Positions 55,440 through 63,859 of a stretch of DNA of 64,000 nt are shown here, one piece after another; position 1 is the stretch's first letter; each line of letters opens with the position of its first letter. The stretch lies in assembly GCA_051006995.1 (NCBI GenBank), contig JBPCSQ010000029.1:303328-367327 (forward strand), in the 5' to 3' direction. A model generated the notes under the pieces. That model saw nothing but the letters and a program-made list of their open reading frames with translations. It ran no database searches and was not told the origin of the DNA. This stretch comes from JAIQGF01 sp051006995 (GTDB lineage: Bacteria; Acidobacteriota; Terriglobia; Terriglobales; Acidobacteriaceae). The translations under genes were made by a program, and so were the position numbers.

Positions 55440-55838
55440 TCACCAGATCTCGCAGAGGATCTCGCCGCCGACGCCATGCTTGCGGGCATCGCGGCCGGTC
55501 ATCACGCCGCGCGGCGTGGTCAGGATATTGATGCCCATCCCGCCCAGCACGCGTGGAATCTCATTGCGCCCGACGTAGACGCGGCAGCCGGGACTCGACA
55601 CCCGCTGCACTCGCGAAATGGCCGCCTCGTTGTTGGCGCCATATTTGAGGTAGACCCGCAGAATCTTGCGGCCTTCCTCTTCGGTCGGCTTGAAATTCGA
55701 GATGTAGCCCTCTTCCTTCAAAATGCGGGCGAGTTCCAGCTTCAGCTTGGAAGCCGGCACGTCCACCTTCTGCTGCCGCGAACGAATACCGTTGCGGATG
55801 CGCGACAGGAAATCCGCCACCGGATCGGTCAAACTCAT
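55440..55838 (-). CDS. rpsH: 30S ribosomal protein S8
   Basis: 132 residues; MSLTDPVADFLSRIRNGIRS start and C-terminal GGEILCEIW. Central 16S-binding protein; in E. coli it represses the spc operon, and the same may apply here. Confidence 0.98.
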   Translation of the reverse strand: MSLTDPVADFLSRIRNGIRSRQQKVDVPASKLKLELARILKEEGYISNFKPTEEEGRKILRVYLKYGANNEAAISRVQRVSSPGCRVYVGRNEIPRVLGGMGINILTTPRGVMTGRDARKHGVGGEILCEIW

Positions 55839-55895
55839 GCGTTGCTTCTCCTTTGCCCGTTCGCTCTCACGTTGAGAGAACCAGCGGCAATTTCT

Positions 55896-55982
55896 TCAGT
55901 ACCAAGTAGCGAGTACCGAGTACCAAGCGATTCGTGTGGCCAAGAGCCGAGTACGTGGTACCCGGCACTTGGGACTTCGTAC
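55896..55982. repeat. heptad dyad array between rpsN and rpsH
   Basis: AGTACCA / AGTAGCG / AGTACCG / AGTACCA on the left, GAGTACG / TGGTACC / CGGCACT / TGGGACT on the right. Confidence 0.8.
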
Positions 55983-56246
55983 TTACCAGGACGATTTCGA
56001 GACGCCGGGGATTTCGCCCCGCAGCGCCAGGCCACGGAAACACAAGCGGCAGAGGCCAAACTTGCGCAGAAATCCGCGGGGGCGTCCGCAGATCTGGCAG
56101 CGGTTGTGCTGGCGGCTGGAAAAAATTATGCCTTTCCCGCCGCATGATAGACACGCCTTGCCGTCGATCTCGCGTTTGCCACTGCAGACCGGACATGTCT
56201 TGCCCGGCTTCCTCGCGTCCTTGACTCGTTTTGCGGTTGTAGCCAT
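55983..56246 (-). CDS. rpsN: 30S ribosomal protein S14 type Z with inserted zinc-ribbon-like segment
   Basis: 87 residues; type-Z S14 is normally 61. The N-terminus (MATTAKRVKDARKP) and C-terminus (RQHNRCQICGRPRGFLRKFG ... LALRGEIPGVSKSSW) match the family, with the ribosomal zinc site CQIC ... CRLC. Between them residues about 15-43 are extra and contain CPVCSG ... CLSCGGKG, a DnaJ-like CxxCxG pair that could bind a second zinc. There is no repeat signature in this DNA and the frame is intact. Confidence 0.93.
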   Translation of the reverse strand: MATTAKRVKDARKPGKTCPVCSGKREIDGKACLSCGGKGIIFSSRQHNRCQICGRPRGFLRKFGLCRLCFRGLALRGEIPGVSKSSW

Positions 56247-56254
56247 GTATCTCC

Positions 56255-56296
56255 AGTTCGTTATCGGTTATCGGTTCCCGGTTATCGGCCGAGAGC
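56255..56296. repeat. heptad array between rplE and rpsN
   Basis: TTATCGG / TTATCGG / TTCCCGG / TTATCGG / CCGAGA: four units just upstream of the rpsN start. Confidence 0.88.
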
Positions 56297-56321
56297 CGCT
56301 GGCCGGGGCCCAAGCCCGAAC

Positions 56322-56365
56322 TCATAGCCCGCCCGAAGGGCACGGCTTAAAGCCGCGCCCTTCCG
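56322..56365. repeat. hairpin element between rplE and rpsN
   Basis: GGGCACGGC-TTAAA-GCCGCGCCC (56338-56360), a 9-bp stem with one mismatch, preceded by CATAGCCCGCCCGAA. It resembles the middle module of the composite elements. Confidence 0.7.
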
Positions 56366-57043
56366 TTATGCGCGGAAGGGCATGCCGAGCCCCTTCAGCA
56401 GCGCGCGCGCCTGATCGTCGGTACGCGCGGTGGTCACGATGGTGACGTTCATGCCTTTGAGCTTGTCCACCTTCGCGTAATCAATTTCCGGGAAGATGAG
56501 TTGATCGCGCAGCCCGAGCGTGTAGTTGCCGCGCCCGTCGAACGACTTGGTGGAGACGCCGCGGAAATCGCGCACACGCGGCAGAGCCACGTTGATCAGC
56601 CGGTCCAGGAACTCGTACATGCGGTCGCCGCGCAGGGTAGCCATCACGCCGATGGGCATGCCTTCGCGCACCTTGAAGGCGGCGATGGACTTCTTGGCCT
56701 TGGTGATCACCGGCTTCTGGCCAACGATCTGCTGCAACTCGGCGGCGGCCGGATCGAGCACCTTGGCGTTCTGCGTGGCTTCTCCGACACCCATGTTGAC
56801 CACGACCTTCTGGATCCTGGGCACCGCCATGGGGTTCTTGAGCTCGAACTCCTTCATCAGCGCGGGCGCAACTTCCTTATCAAAGCGGTCGCGCAGGCGC
56901 GCCGTCCCACGGCTGCTGGCCTTGGGACGCTGCGGCTTGCCGTCGCCCTTGGCCTCAACCGCGGCTTCGGGCTTGCCCTTCGCCTTGCCCTCGGATTTCT
57001 GCTTGCCCTGCTGCGGCTTCTTCTGCTGTTTCTCGTCTGCCAT
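56366..57043 (-). CDS. rplE: 50S ribosomal protein L5
   Basis: 225 residues. The core (from about residue 46, RLRDRFDKEVAPALMKEFELKNPMAVPRIQKVVVNMGVGEA) is standard L5 of about 180 residues that binds 5S rRNA. The first 45 residues are Lys/Gln/Pro/Ala-rich and disordered, an unusual N-terminal extension. Confidence 0.97.
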   Translation of the reverse strand: MADEKQQKKPQQGKQKSEGKAKGKPEAAVEAKGDGKPQRPKASSRGTARLRDRFDKEVAPALMKEFELKNPMAVPRIQKVVVNMGVGEATQNAKVLDPAAAELQQIVGQKPVITKAKKSIAAFKVREGMPIGVMATLRGDRMYEFLDRLINVALPRVRDFRGVSTKSFDGRGNYTLGLRDQLIFPEIDYAKVDKLKGMNVTIVTTARTDDQARALLKGLGMPFRA

Positions 57044-57138
57044 GTTCTCTTCTTCTGCTTCCTCTCACGGTTTCGGAGTGGGTACCGGTACGTGAGGTGC
57101 TCAGTTTTCGCCAGCAACTCGCGGCCAGCGGCTGATAA

Positions 57139-57465
57139 CTATTTTTCCAGCGTCGTGCCGCACTTGTGACAGACGCGGACTTTGCGCTCGCCACGGACTT
57201 CGTGGCGGATGCGAACCGGACCGCAGCTGCCGCAAACCAGCATCACGTTGGAGATCTGCACCGGACTCTCCTGCTCGGCGATGCCGCCCTTGACGTTGCG
57301 CTGCGGGTTGGGCCGCACGTGCTTCTTGCTCAACATGACGTGCTCGACCAGCAGCGTGCCCTTCTCGGGGAACACGCGCAGCACGCGTCCCTGCTTACCC
57401 TTGTCGCGGCCGGAGATGACCTTCACCTGGTCATTGCGGCGGATGTCTCTGTGTACTCGTTGCAT
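57139..57465 (-). CDS. rplX: 50S ribosomal protein L24
   Basis: 108 residues from MQRVHRDIRRNDQVKVISGRDKGKQG (KOW motif). Codons upstream of this ATG are translated from a repeat and are excluded. The C-terminus has CGSCG ... CHKCGTTLEK, a four-cysteine zinc-type motif. Initiates 50S assembly. Confidence 0.96.
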   Translation of the reverse strand: MQRVHRDIRRNDQVKVISGRDKGKQGRVLRVFPEKGTLLVEHVMLSKKHVRPNPQRNVKGGIAEQESPVQISNVMLVCGSCGPVRIRHEVRGERKVRVCHKCGTTLEK

Positions 57466-57482
57466 GATTACGTTTCCTGTTC

Positions 57483-57570
57483 GTGCCGTCCCTACGGGAC
57501 TCAATTGTCAATTCGCCGTTTCTCCCAGGGCTTCCGCCCTGGGCTACCAGCGCACGCGCCTCCGGCGCTC
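57483..57570. repeat. composite three-hairpin element between rplN and rplX
   Basis: GTCCC-TAC-GGGAC (57488-57500); CCCAGGGC-TTCC-GCCCTGGG then CTA (57524-57546); GCGCC-TCC-GGCGC (57556-57568). Same layout as 47520-47605. Confidence 0.85.
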
Positions 57571-57588
57571 CAACATCTCCGCCGGTGC

Positions 57589-57960
57589 CTACAGAACTTC
57601 CGGCGCGAGAGAAACGATCTTCAAAAACTTCTTCTCGCGCAGCTCACGGGCGACGGGGCCGAATACGCGCGTCCCGATGGGCTCGTGGGCGTCGTTAATG
57701 AGCACCGCCGCGTTCTGGTCAAAGCGGATGTAGGTGCCGTCGCGGCGCCGGTGTTCCTTGCGCGTCCGCACAATTACCGCCTTCACCACCGTGCCCTTCT
57801 TGGCCGTGCCGTCGGGCGAAGCTTCCTTCACGGCGGCGGTGATCACATCGCCGAGCCCGGCATTGAGGCCGGTGGAGCCGCCCAGCGGGAGGATCATCTG
57901 CAGCTTGCGGGCGCCGGAGTTGTCGGCTACCTCGAGCATGGTTCTCATCATCACTGCCAT
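57589..57960 (-). CDS. rplN: 50S ribosomal protein L14
   Basis: 123 residues starting MAVMMRTMLEVADNSGARKLQ, with CGDV-equivalent GLGDVITAAVKEA and the C-terminal REKKFLKIVSLAPEVL. Standard length; a longer frame upstream runs through a hairpin repeat and is rejected. Confidence 0.97.
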   Translation of the reverse strand: MAVMMRTMLEVADNSGARKLQMILPLGGSTGLNAGLGDVITAAVKEASPDGTAKKGTVVKAVIVRTRKEHRRRDGTYIRFDQNAAVLINDAHEPIGTRVFGPVARELREKKFLKIVSLAPEVL

Positions 57961-57977
57961 GGCATTCAAACTCCCTC

Positions 57978-58017
57978 GGCGCTTCGCGCCCCAATCAGTC
58001 ACGGCCACAGCCGTGAC
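57978..58017. repeat. paired hairpin element between rpsQ and rplN
   Basis: GGCGC-TTC-GCGCC (57978-57990) and GTCACGGC-CACA-GCCGTGAC (57998-58017). Similar in layout to two modules of the composite elements. Confidence 0.75.
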
Positions 58018-58031
58018 CTACCTCTTCTTCT

Positions 58032-58364
58032 CTAGCGTGCCGCGCCCGGCTGCTCCTCGGTACCAGGCGTCACCGCCTCGGGGCCGACCAGCTTGGCGCG
58101 GCGGACCACATCCACCAGGCGCCACCGTTTCAGCTTCGACATGGGCCGCGTCTCTTCCAGGCGGACCACATCGCCGACATTGGCGGTGTTCTTTTCGTCG
58201 TGAGCGTAGAAGCGGCGCGAGCGCGCGATGACGCGCCCATACAGCGGGTGCGACTTCTTGCGCGTAATCTCGACGATGATGGTCTTCTGCATCTTGGTCG
58301 AGACCACTTCCCCAACCAGCGTCTTGCGCGCCGAAGCTTTCTCGGTCTTGGTGGTTTCCGGCAT
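58032..58364 (-). CDS. rpsQ: 30S ribosomal protein S17
   Basis: 110 residues: OB-fold core (ASARKTLVGEVVSTKMQKTIIVEITRKKSHPLYGRVI ... GDVVRLEETRPMSKLKRWRLV) plus a short C-terminal extension rich in Pro/Glu. Starts at the rpmC stop codon (TAATG overlap). Confidence 0.97.
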   Translation of the reverse strand: MPETTKTEKASARKTLVGEVVSTKMQKTIIVEITRKKSHPLYGRVIARSRRFYAHDEKNTANVGDVVRLEETRPMSKLKRWRLVDVVRRAKLVGPEAVTPGTEEQPGAAR

Positions 58365-58567
58365 TACTTCTTCTCCCCGGCCATCTGGCGCTGCCGCGTG
58401 ATGGTCTTGACACGCGCGATGTCCTTGCGCAGCCCGCGGATCTTCTTCAGGCTCTCGGTCTGCCCCATGTTGAGCTGGAACTTGAGGCGGAAGAGCTGAT
58501 CGTTCAGCTCGCGCTCCTGCTGCTTCAGTTCCGTGTCGGTTAAATTGCGAATCTTTTCAGCATCCAT
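58364..58567 (-). CDS. rpmC: 50S ribosomal protein L29
   Basis: 67 residues of two helices (MDAEKIRNLTDTELKQQERE ... IARVKTITRQRQMAGEKK). Overlaps rpsQ by one nucleotide, coupling translation. Standard length. Confidence 0.97.
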   Translation of the reverse strand: MDAEKIRNLTDTELKQQERELNDQLFRLKFQLNMGQTESLKKIRGLRKDIARVKTITRQRQMAGEKK

Positions 58568-58571
58568 AAAA

Positions 58572-58600
58572 TCGGCTCTCAGCTTTCAGCTCTCAGCTAC
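58572..58600. repeat. heptad array between rplP and rpmC
   Basis: GCTCTCA / GCTTTCA / GCTCTCA / GCTAC: four 7-nt units directly upstream of rpmC. Confidence 0.88.
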
Positions 58601-58626
58601 TGCCGTCCACGGCTGTTCGCTGGGTT

Positions 58627-59046
<420 letters not shown>

Positions 59047-59062
59047 AAGTAGCTCTCAGCGA

Positions 59063-59725
59063 CTAGAATCCGGGCGCGGCCTGCGGCTCGCGCTTCTTGG
59101 TGGGCAGAATCTCGCCCTTGTAAACCCAGCACTTCACGCCGATGACGCCGTACGTGGTGCGCGCCTCGGAGAATCCGTAATCAATATCGGCACGCAGCGT
59201 GTGCAGCGGCAGACGCCCCTGGAGATACCATTCCGAGCGCGCGATTTCGTTGCCGTTCAACCGGCCGCTGACCCGCACCTTGATCCCCTTGCAGCCGAAG
59301 CGCAGCGCCGAATCCACCGACTTGCGCATGGCGCGGCGGAAGCCGACGCGCTTTTCCAGCTGCAGCGCGATCGATTCCGACACCAGTTGCGCGTCCAGTT
59401 CGGGCTTGTGCACTTCCTGAATGTCGACATAGACATCGCGGCTGGTGCGCTTCTGCAGCTCGCCCTTGAGCTTGTCGATCTCCGCGCCCTTGCGCCCGAT
59501 GATGATGCCGGGACGCGCGGTGCGGATGATGATGCGCAGCTTGTTGCCGGGACGCTCGATCTCGATGGAGCTGACGCCGGCCGACTTGAGCTTGTCCTTC
59601 AGCTCGTTCTTCAGCTTGACGTCTTCCAGCAAGAACTTGTCGTAGTCGCGGGTCATGAACCAGCGCGATTTCCACGGTTTGGTGTAACCGATGCGGAATC
59701 CGTAAGGATGGACTTTTTGCCCCAT
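59063..59725 (-). CDS. rpsC: 30S ribosomal protein S3
   Basis: 220 residues with an N-terminal MGQKVHPYGFRIGYTKPWKSRWF, a type-II KH domain (ARPGIIIGRKGAEIDKLKGEL) and the C-terminal domain YGVIGVKCWVYKGEILPTKK. Standard. Confidence 0.98.
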   Translation of the reverse strand: MGQKVHPYGFRIGYTKPWKSRWFMTRDYDKFLLEDVKLKNELKDKLKSAGVSSIEIERPGNKLRIIIRTARPGIIIGRKGAEIDKLKGELQKRTSRDVYVDIQEVHKPELDAQLVSESIALQLEKRVGFRRAMRKSVDSALRFGCKGIKVRVSGRLNGNEIARSEWYLQGRLPLHTLRADIDYGFSEARTTYGVIGVKCWVYKGEILPTKKREPQAAPGF

Positions 59726-59727
59726 AG

Positions 59728-60222
59728 TTATCTCTTCTTTCCCGTGCCGGCGAACTTCTTCGCCGGAGATTTCTTACCCGCGCTCTTCCTGGCCTTGGGA
59801 GTGGGCTTGCGAGCCGGCTTGGCGGCGGCCGGAGCCCGGCCTTCGGTCTCAGCCTGGGCCGAAGCGCCGTTGCGGCCCTTTTCCGCCAGCGCGATTTCAA
59901 TGTGCGCCATGCGCCGCTGGTAGCGGAACGCGCGGCCCATCGGCGCCGGACGGATGCGCTTCATGCGCGGCCCTTCGTTGGCCACGGCGCGCGAAACGTA
60001 GAGATTGTCCACGTCCACGTCCATGCCTTTTTCCGAGTTCAAGTAGTTCGCATTTTCGATCGCCGAGCGCAGCACCTTCTGGATGTCGGGCGCAATGCCC
60101 TTCTTGGTGAAGGTGAGCGTATTCATCGCCTCTTCGACGCGGCGTCCCTTGATGAGATCGAGGACGAGGCGCGCCTTCTGCGGCGAAACCCGGACGTATT
60201 TGGCTGAAGCTGTGAATTCCAT
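59728..60222 (-). CDS. rplV: 50S ribosomal protein L22
   Basis: 164 residues. Residues 1-113 are L22 with the exit-tunnel hairpin (VDNLYVSRAVANEGPRMKRIRPAPMGRAFRYQRRMAHIEIAL); the remaining ~50 residues are an Ala/Lys/Pro-rich tail (KPARKPTPKARKSAGKKSPA), an unusual extension. Confidence 0.97.
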   Translation of the reverse strand: MEFTASAKYVRVSPQKARLVLDLIKGRRVEEAMNTLTFTKKGIAPDIQKVLRSAIENANYLNSEKGMDVDVDNLYVSRAVANEGPRMKRIRPAPMGRAFRYQRRMAHIEIALAEKGRNGASAQAETEGRAPAAAKPARKPTPKARKSAGKKSPAKKFAGTGKKR

Positions 60223-60241
60223 GGTTCTGGTCTCTCTTTAA

Positions 60242-60598
60242 TTACGCCTTCGGCGCCGCCGGGGCCGCCGGGGCCGCGGGCACGATGGCTCCCGGACCTC
60301 CCGGAATGCCGGCCGGTCGCGCTGCGGTTTCCGCAACCGCCGCCCTCACCGAGTGTCCCTTGAACTGGCGGGTGAAGCTGAACTCGCCCAGCTTGTGTCC
60401 GACCATGTTTTCGGTGATGTACACGGGGATGAATTTCTTGCCGTTGTGCACCGCGATGGTGTGTCCCACCATCTCGGGGACGATGGTCGAGCGACGCGAC
60501 CAGGTACGCAGCACCTTCTTCTCGCTGCGCTGGTTCATCCCCTCGATGCGCTGCATGAGGTAACCGTCGATGAAAGGTCCTTTTTTCTGTGAACGCAT
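60242..60598 (-). CDS. rpsS: 30S ribosomal protein S19
   Basis: 118 residues: core S19 (MRSQKKGPFIDGYLMQRIEG ... VGHKLGEFSFTRQFKGH) plus a 25-residue Ala/Pro/Gly tail (GGPGAIVPAAPAAPAAPKA). Binds the 16S 3' major domain. Confidence 0.97.
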   Translation of the reverse strand: MRSQKKGPFIDGYLMQRIEGMNQRSEKKVLRTWSRRSTIVPEMVGHTIAVHNGKKFIPVYITENMVGHKLGEFSFTRQFKGHSVRAAVAETAARPAGIPGGPGAIVPAAPAAPAAPKA

Positions 60599-60603
60599 AT
60601 CGT

Positions 60604-61428
60604 TTATTTCCCGCGGCGGCTGACGATGAATTGGTCAGTCCGCTTGCTGTTGCGTGTCTTGTAGCCGCGCGTCGGCTGGCCCCAGGGCGTGACCGGATGG
60701 CGTCCGCCGGAGGTCTTGCCTTCGCCGCCGCCGTGCGGATGGTCCACCGGATTCATGGCAACGCCGCGGTTGTGCGGACGCTTGCCCATCCAGCGGGTGC
60801 GTCCCGCTTTGCCGATGGTCACGTTCTCGTGATCCAGGTTGCCGACCTGCCCGATGGTCGCCGCGCAATCCACGGAAACCTTGCGCGTCTCGCCCGAGGG
60901 CAGCTTGAGCAGCGCGTAGTCGCCTTCCTTGGCGACCAACTGCGCCGCCGCGCCCGCCGAGCGCGCCATCTGCGCGCCCTTGCCGGGACGCAGCTCGATG
61001 TTGTGCACGGTGGTGCCGGGGGGAATGTTGCGCAGCGGCAGCGCGTTGCCGACCAGGATGTCGGCGTCGGCGCCGCTGACAACTTTGGCGCCCAGCTTGA
61101 GGCCGTCGGGATGAAGGATGTAGCGCTTCTCGCCGTCGGCGTAGCTCAGCAGCGCGATGCGAGCCGAGCGGTTCGGGTCGTACTCGATTGAGGTTACCGT
61201 GGCGGGAATGCCGGCCTTGTCGCGTTTGAAATCAATCACGCGATACTTCTTCTTGTGGCCACCGCCGCGGAAACGGCTGGTAATGTCGCCCAGGTTGCGC
61301 CGTCCGCCGGTGCGCTGCTTGGGTTCCACCAGCGCCTTGTGCGGGCGGTCTCCCGTCAGCTCTTTGTTGACCAGCGTGGTCTGGAACCTGAGCGTCGAGG
61401 TAATCGGTCTGTAAGTCTTAATTGCCAT
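60604..61428 (-). CDS. rplB: 50S ribosomal protein L2
   Basis: 274 residues, standard; catalytic-centre-proximal protein with the conserved GVAMNPVDHPHGGGEGKTSG loop containing the essential His. Starts 6 nt before rpsS in transcription order. Confidence 0.98.
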   Translation of the reverse strand: MAIKTYRPITSTLRFQTTLVNKELTGDRPHKALVEPKQRTGGRRNLGDITSRFRGGGHKKKYRVIDFKRDKAGIPATVTSIEYDPNRSARIALLSYADGEKRYILHPDGLKLGAKVVSGADADILVGNALPLRNIPPGTTVHNIELRPGKGAQMARSAGAAAQLVAKEGDYALLKLPSGETRKVSVDCAATIGQVGNLDHENVTIGKAGRTRWMGKRPHNRGVAMNPVDHPHGGGEGKTSGGRHPVTPWGQPTRGYKTRNSKRTDQFIVSRRGK

Positions 61429-61430
61429 AA

Positions 61431-61491
61431 TCAGCTCTTAGCTTTTAGCTCTTAGCCCTTAGCGCGCTAACTACTAACTCCGAACTACTAA
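61431..61491. repeat. heptad dyad array between rplW and rplB
   Basis: AGCTCTT / AGCTTTT / AGCTCTT / AGCCCTT / AGCG then CTAACTA / CTAACTC / CGAACTA / CTAACTA. Confidence 0.85.
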
Positions 61492-61785
61492 CTACAGATT
61501 CTGTGCGTACTCCGGCATCTTTTCGCCGGCCTTGAGCCGCACGTAAGCTTTCTTCCAATCGGGACGGAAGCCGGTGAACTTGCCGCGGCGGCGTTCCTTG
61601 CCCACGAAGTTCGCGGTGCGCACCGAATCCACCTTCACCTTGAAAATGGATTGCACCGCTTCCTTGATCTCGGTCTTGGTCGCCTTGGCCGCCACCTGGA
61701 AGACCAGGGTGGCTTCGGTTTCCTTCACGCCGAGGCCTTTCTCGGTGATGATCGGCTTGCGAATAATCTGATAGGCCGATTTCAT
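61492..61785 (-). CDS. rplW: 50S ribosomal protein L23
   Basis: 97 residues (MKSAYQIIRKPIITEKGLGV ... KKAYVRLKAGEKMPEYAQNL). Exit-tunnel protein that docks trigger factor and SRP. Its start follows the rplD stop without a gap. Confidence 0.98.
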   Translation of the reverse strand: MKSAYQIIRKPIITEKGLGVKETEATLVFQVAAKATKTEIKEAVQSIFKVKVDSVRTANFVGKERRRGKFTGFRPDWKKAYVRLKAGEKMPEYAQNL

Positions 61786-62487
61786 TTACGCGACCTCCTT
61801 GGCAGCCACCCCGCCGCGCTTACGCGATTTCGGGGCCCCGGGTGCATGCCGCTTGCCAGCCGCTTTCTTCAGCGTGTCCTGGAGCTTCTCCAGCGCTGGT
61901 CGCGAGAAGATGGCGCGGTCGTAGCGCAGCAGGTGATACGGGTGAACGTCGTTGCCGCGTACCAGCTCGACCCCGTCCAGGTTGCGAGAGCTGAGCTGGA
62001 GGTTACGGTTCTCGCCCGCACCGTCCACGATCAGGGCCGTGCTCTCGACCTTGAGCGCGTCCAGAGCCTGGCGAAACGCCTTGGCCTTGACTTCGGCGAG
62101 TTCGAACTTGTCCACCACCGTCAACTTGCCGTCGGCGAACTTCGAGGCCAGCGCCGAGCGCAGCGCGCCCAGCAGCTTCTTCTTGGGGAAGCTGTAGTCA
62201 TAGGAGCGCGGCTGTGGCCCGTGCACGGTGCCGCCGTGCCGCCACAGAGGCGAGCGGATGGAGCCCACGCGGGCGCGTCCGGTACCCTTCTGCCGCCACA
62301 GCTTCTTGCCCGCACCCGACACCAGCTTGCGGTTCTTGGTGGCATGCGTGCCCGCGCGGTGCGCGGCGCGGTAGTGCTTCACCGCTTCCCAGAGCAGGTC
62401 TTCATTCACCGCGCCGAAAACCTCGTCCGCCAGCTCGAAGCTGCCGGTCTTTTCGCCGCTCAGATTCAGTACGTCAATCTTTGCCAT
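61786..62487 (-). CDS. rplD: 50S ribosomal protein L4
   Basis: 233 residues from MAKIDVLNLSGEKTGSFELAD. The extended loop (RKLVSGAGKKLWRQKGTGRARVGSIRSPLWRHGGTVHGPQPRSY) that lines the exit tunnel is present. A basic C-terminal tail (GKRHAPGAPKSRKRGG) is extra. Upstream in-frame codons are repeat-derived and excluded. Also a potential autoregulator of the S10 operon. Confidence 0.97.
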   Translation of the reverse strand: MAKIDVLNLSGEKTGSFELADEVFGAVNEDLLWEAVKHYRAAHRAGTHATKNRKLVSGAGKKLWRQKGTGRARVGSIRSPLWRHGGTVHGPQPRSYDYSFPKKKLLGALRSALASKFADGKLTVVDKFELAEVKAKAFRQALDALKVESTALIVDGAGENRNLQLSSRNLDGVELVRGNDVHPYHLLRYDRAIFSRPALEKLQDTLKKAAGKRHAPGAPKSRKRGGVAAKEVA

Positions 62488-62504
62488 GTCAGTTACCTGT
62501 CGAA

Positions 62505-62523
62505 CACGGGTCAAAGACCCGTG
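62505..62523. repeat. hairpin repeat between rplC and rplD
   Basis: CACGGGTC-AAA-GACCCGTG, perfect 8-bp stem, followed by CCACACA. On the minus strand it reads GTGTGGCACGGGTC-TTT-GACCCGTG, the family at 3876 and 26636. Confidence 0.85.
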
Positions 62524-62536
62524 CCACACAATCTCA

Positions 62537-63268
62537 CTAGCTCTTCTTCTTGGTGGCGCGCTTGGAAGCCTTCAACGGGTCCACCGTACCGGCGCCGGCA
62601 AATCCGCGGCGCTCGCGAGGCGGCTTCTTCGCCCGGTTGATGACCACGTAGGCGCCGTTCGGGCCAGGTACCGCACCCTCCACCACCAGCAGGTTCTCGT
62701 CTTTGTCAATTCCCAGCACGCGCAGGTTGCGAACCGTGATGCGCGCATTTCCCATGTGTCCGGCCATCCGCATTCCGGGGAATACACGCGACGGGAATGC
62801 CGAGGAGCCGATCGAACCATTGATGGTGAACATGGAGCCGTGCGAGCCGGGGCCGCCGCCGAAGTGGTGGCGCTTCACCACGCCGGCGAAGCCGCGTCCC
62901 TTGCTGGTGCCGATGATGTCCACGAACTTCTCGCCATCGAAGATGTCCACCAGCACGCGGTCGCCGACCTTGGCGCCGTCGGCCTCAGCGGCCGCGGCGT
63001 CCACCACGATGTCCACTTCCTTCATGAAGCGCACCGGCGGCAGGTTGTTCTTGCCGAAGTGCCCCTGCATGGGCTTGTTCAGGCGCGATTCCTTGACGAA
63101 CTCAACCAGCCCGATTTGCGTGGCTTCGTAGCCATCCTTGGAGGCGGTCTTGCGCTGCGTGATCACGCAGGGCCCCGCTTGCAGAACGGTGGCCGGACGC
63201 ACATCGCCGTTGCTGTCGAACAGCTGCGTCATGCCGACTTTCTTGCCTAAGATTCCGTTGATTGCCAT
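62537..63268 (-). CDS. rplC: 50S ribosomal protein L3
   Basis: 243 residues; MAINGILGKKVGMTQLFDSNGDVRPATV start and FAGVVKRHHFGGGPGSHGSM loop reaching the peptidyl-transferase centre. About 30 residues longer than E. coli L3, mainly a basic C-terminal tail. Confidence 0.98.
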   Translation of the reverse strand: MAINGILGKKVGMTQLFDSNGDVRPATVLQAGPCVITQRKTASKDGYEATQIGLVEFVKESRLNKPMQGHFGKNNLPPVRFMKEVDIVVDAAAAEADGAKVGDRVLVDIFDGEKFVDIIGTSKGRGFAGVVKRHHFGGGPGSHGSMFTINGSIGSSAFPSRVFPGMRMAGHMGNARITVRNLRVLGIDKDENLLVVEGAVPGPNGAYVVINRAKKPPRERRGFAGAGTVDPLKASKRATKKKS

Positions 63269-63340
63269 GTTCTTTTCCTAACTCCGCTTCCCTTTCCGGC
63301 GATGATTCTTTCCGGGGGCCGAAGCCGCGGAAGCTTTGTT

Positions 63341-63410
63341 TTCGAGCCGTCGGCTTTCGGCGGTCGGCTGTCGGGTCCAGACCCGAGAGCCGATGGCCGA
63401 GCGCCGATGG
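63341..63410. repeat. heptad dyad array between rpsJ and rplC
   Basis: GAGCCGTCGGCTTTCGGCGG / TCGGCTG then ACCCGAGAGCCGATGG / CCGAGCGCCGATGG; left TCGGCTT and right AGCCGAT units are complementary. Confidence 0.75.
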
Positions 63411-63412
63411 CG

Positions 63413-63742
63413 CTATTTGTGTTCCTTCCCGAACGCCTTAATCTCCACGTCCACGCCGGCCGGCAGGTCGAGCTTCATGAGCGCGTCCACCGTCTGCTGC
63501 GTCGGCTCCAGAATGTCGAGCAAACGCTTGTGGGTGCGAATCTCGAACTGCTCACGCGATTTCTTGTCCACGTGCGGCGAACGCAGCACGCAGTACTTGT
63601 TTTTCACCGTGGGCAGTGGAATCGGTCCCGCAATCTGCGCCCCAGTGCGGCGGGCAGTTTCCACGATCTCGCCGGTGGACTGGTCGAGCACGCGGTAGTC
63701 GTAAGCCTTCAGCCGGATTCGAATTCTCTCTTTGCCTATCAC
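63413..63742 (-). CDS. rpsJ: 30S ribosomal protein S10
   Basis: 109 residues from a GTG (VIGKERIRIRLKAYDYRVLDQS); no ATG stands at this position. Core SPHVDKKSREQFEIRTHKRLLDI and C-terminal LPAGVDVEIKAFGKEHK. NusE in antitermination. First gene of the S10 cluster; tuf lies upstream, as in many bacteria. Confidence 0.96.
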   Translation of the reverse strand: MIGKERIRIRLKAYDYRVLDQSTGEIVETARRTGAQIAGPIPLPTVKNKYCVLRSPHVDKKSREQFEIRTHKRLLDILEPTQQTVDALMKLDLPAGVDVEIKAFGKEHK

Positions 63743-63859
63743 TTTGTTTTCTCTCAAAGAACTTGCGGCAAGCTGCAAGCCGTCCAGAAGTCAAAAGTTA
63801 AATTGTGTAATCGGGTAACGTCCGTTTCTCTTTTTCCTGTACCCGATTGTCCTTTTCCC
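63743..63859. other. tuf-rpsJ spacer
   Basis: 117 nt. Contains TTGCGGCAAGCTGCAAG (63762-63778) and a dyad TAATCGGGTAA / TACCCGATTG (about 63808-63850), again repeat-like. No intrinsic terminator with a T-run is seen, so rpsJ may be transcribed from tuf. Confidence 0.45.

Noticed and set aside
57466..57504. longer L24 N-terminus (MSPVGTARTG)
   Set aside because: Encoded by the composite hairpin element; the family start is MQRVHRD.
62488..62529. longer L4 N-terminus (MWHGSLTRVRQVTD)
   Set aside because: Encoded by the CACGGGTC hairpin repeat; the family start is MAKIDVLNL.
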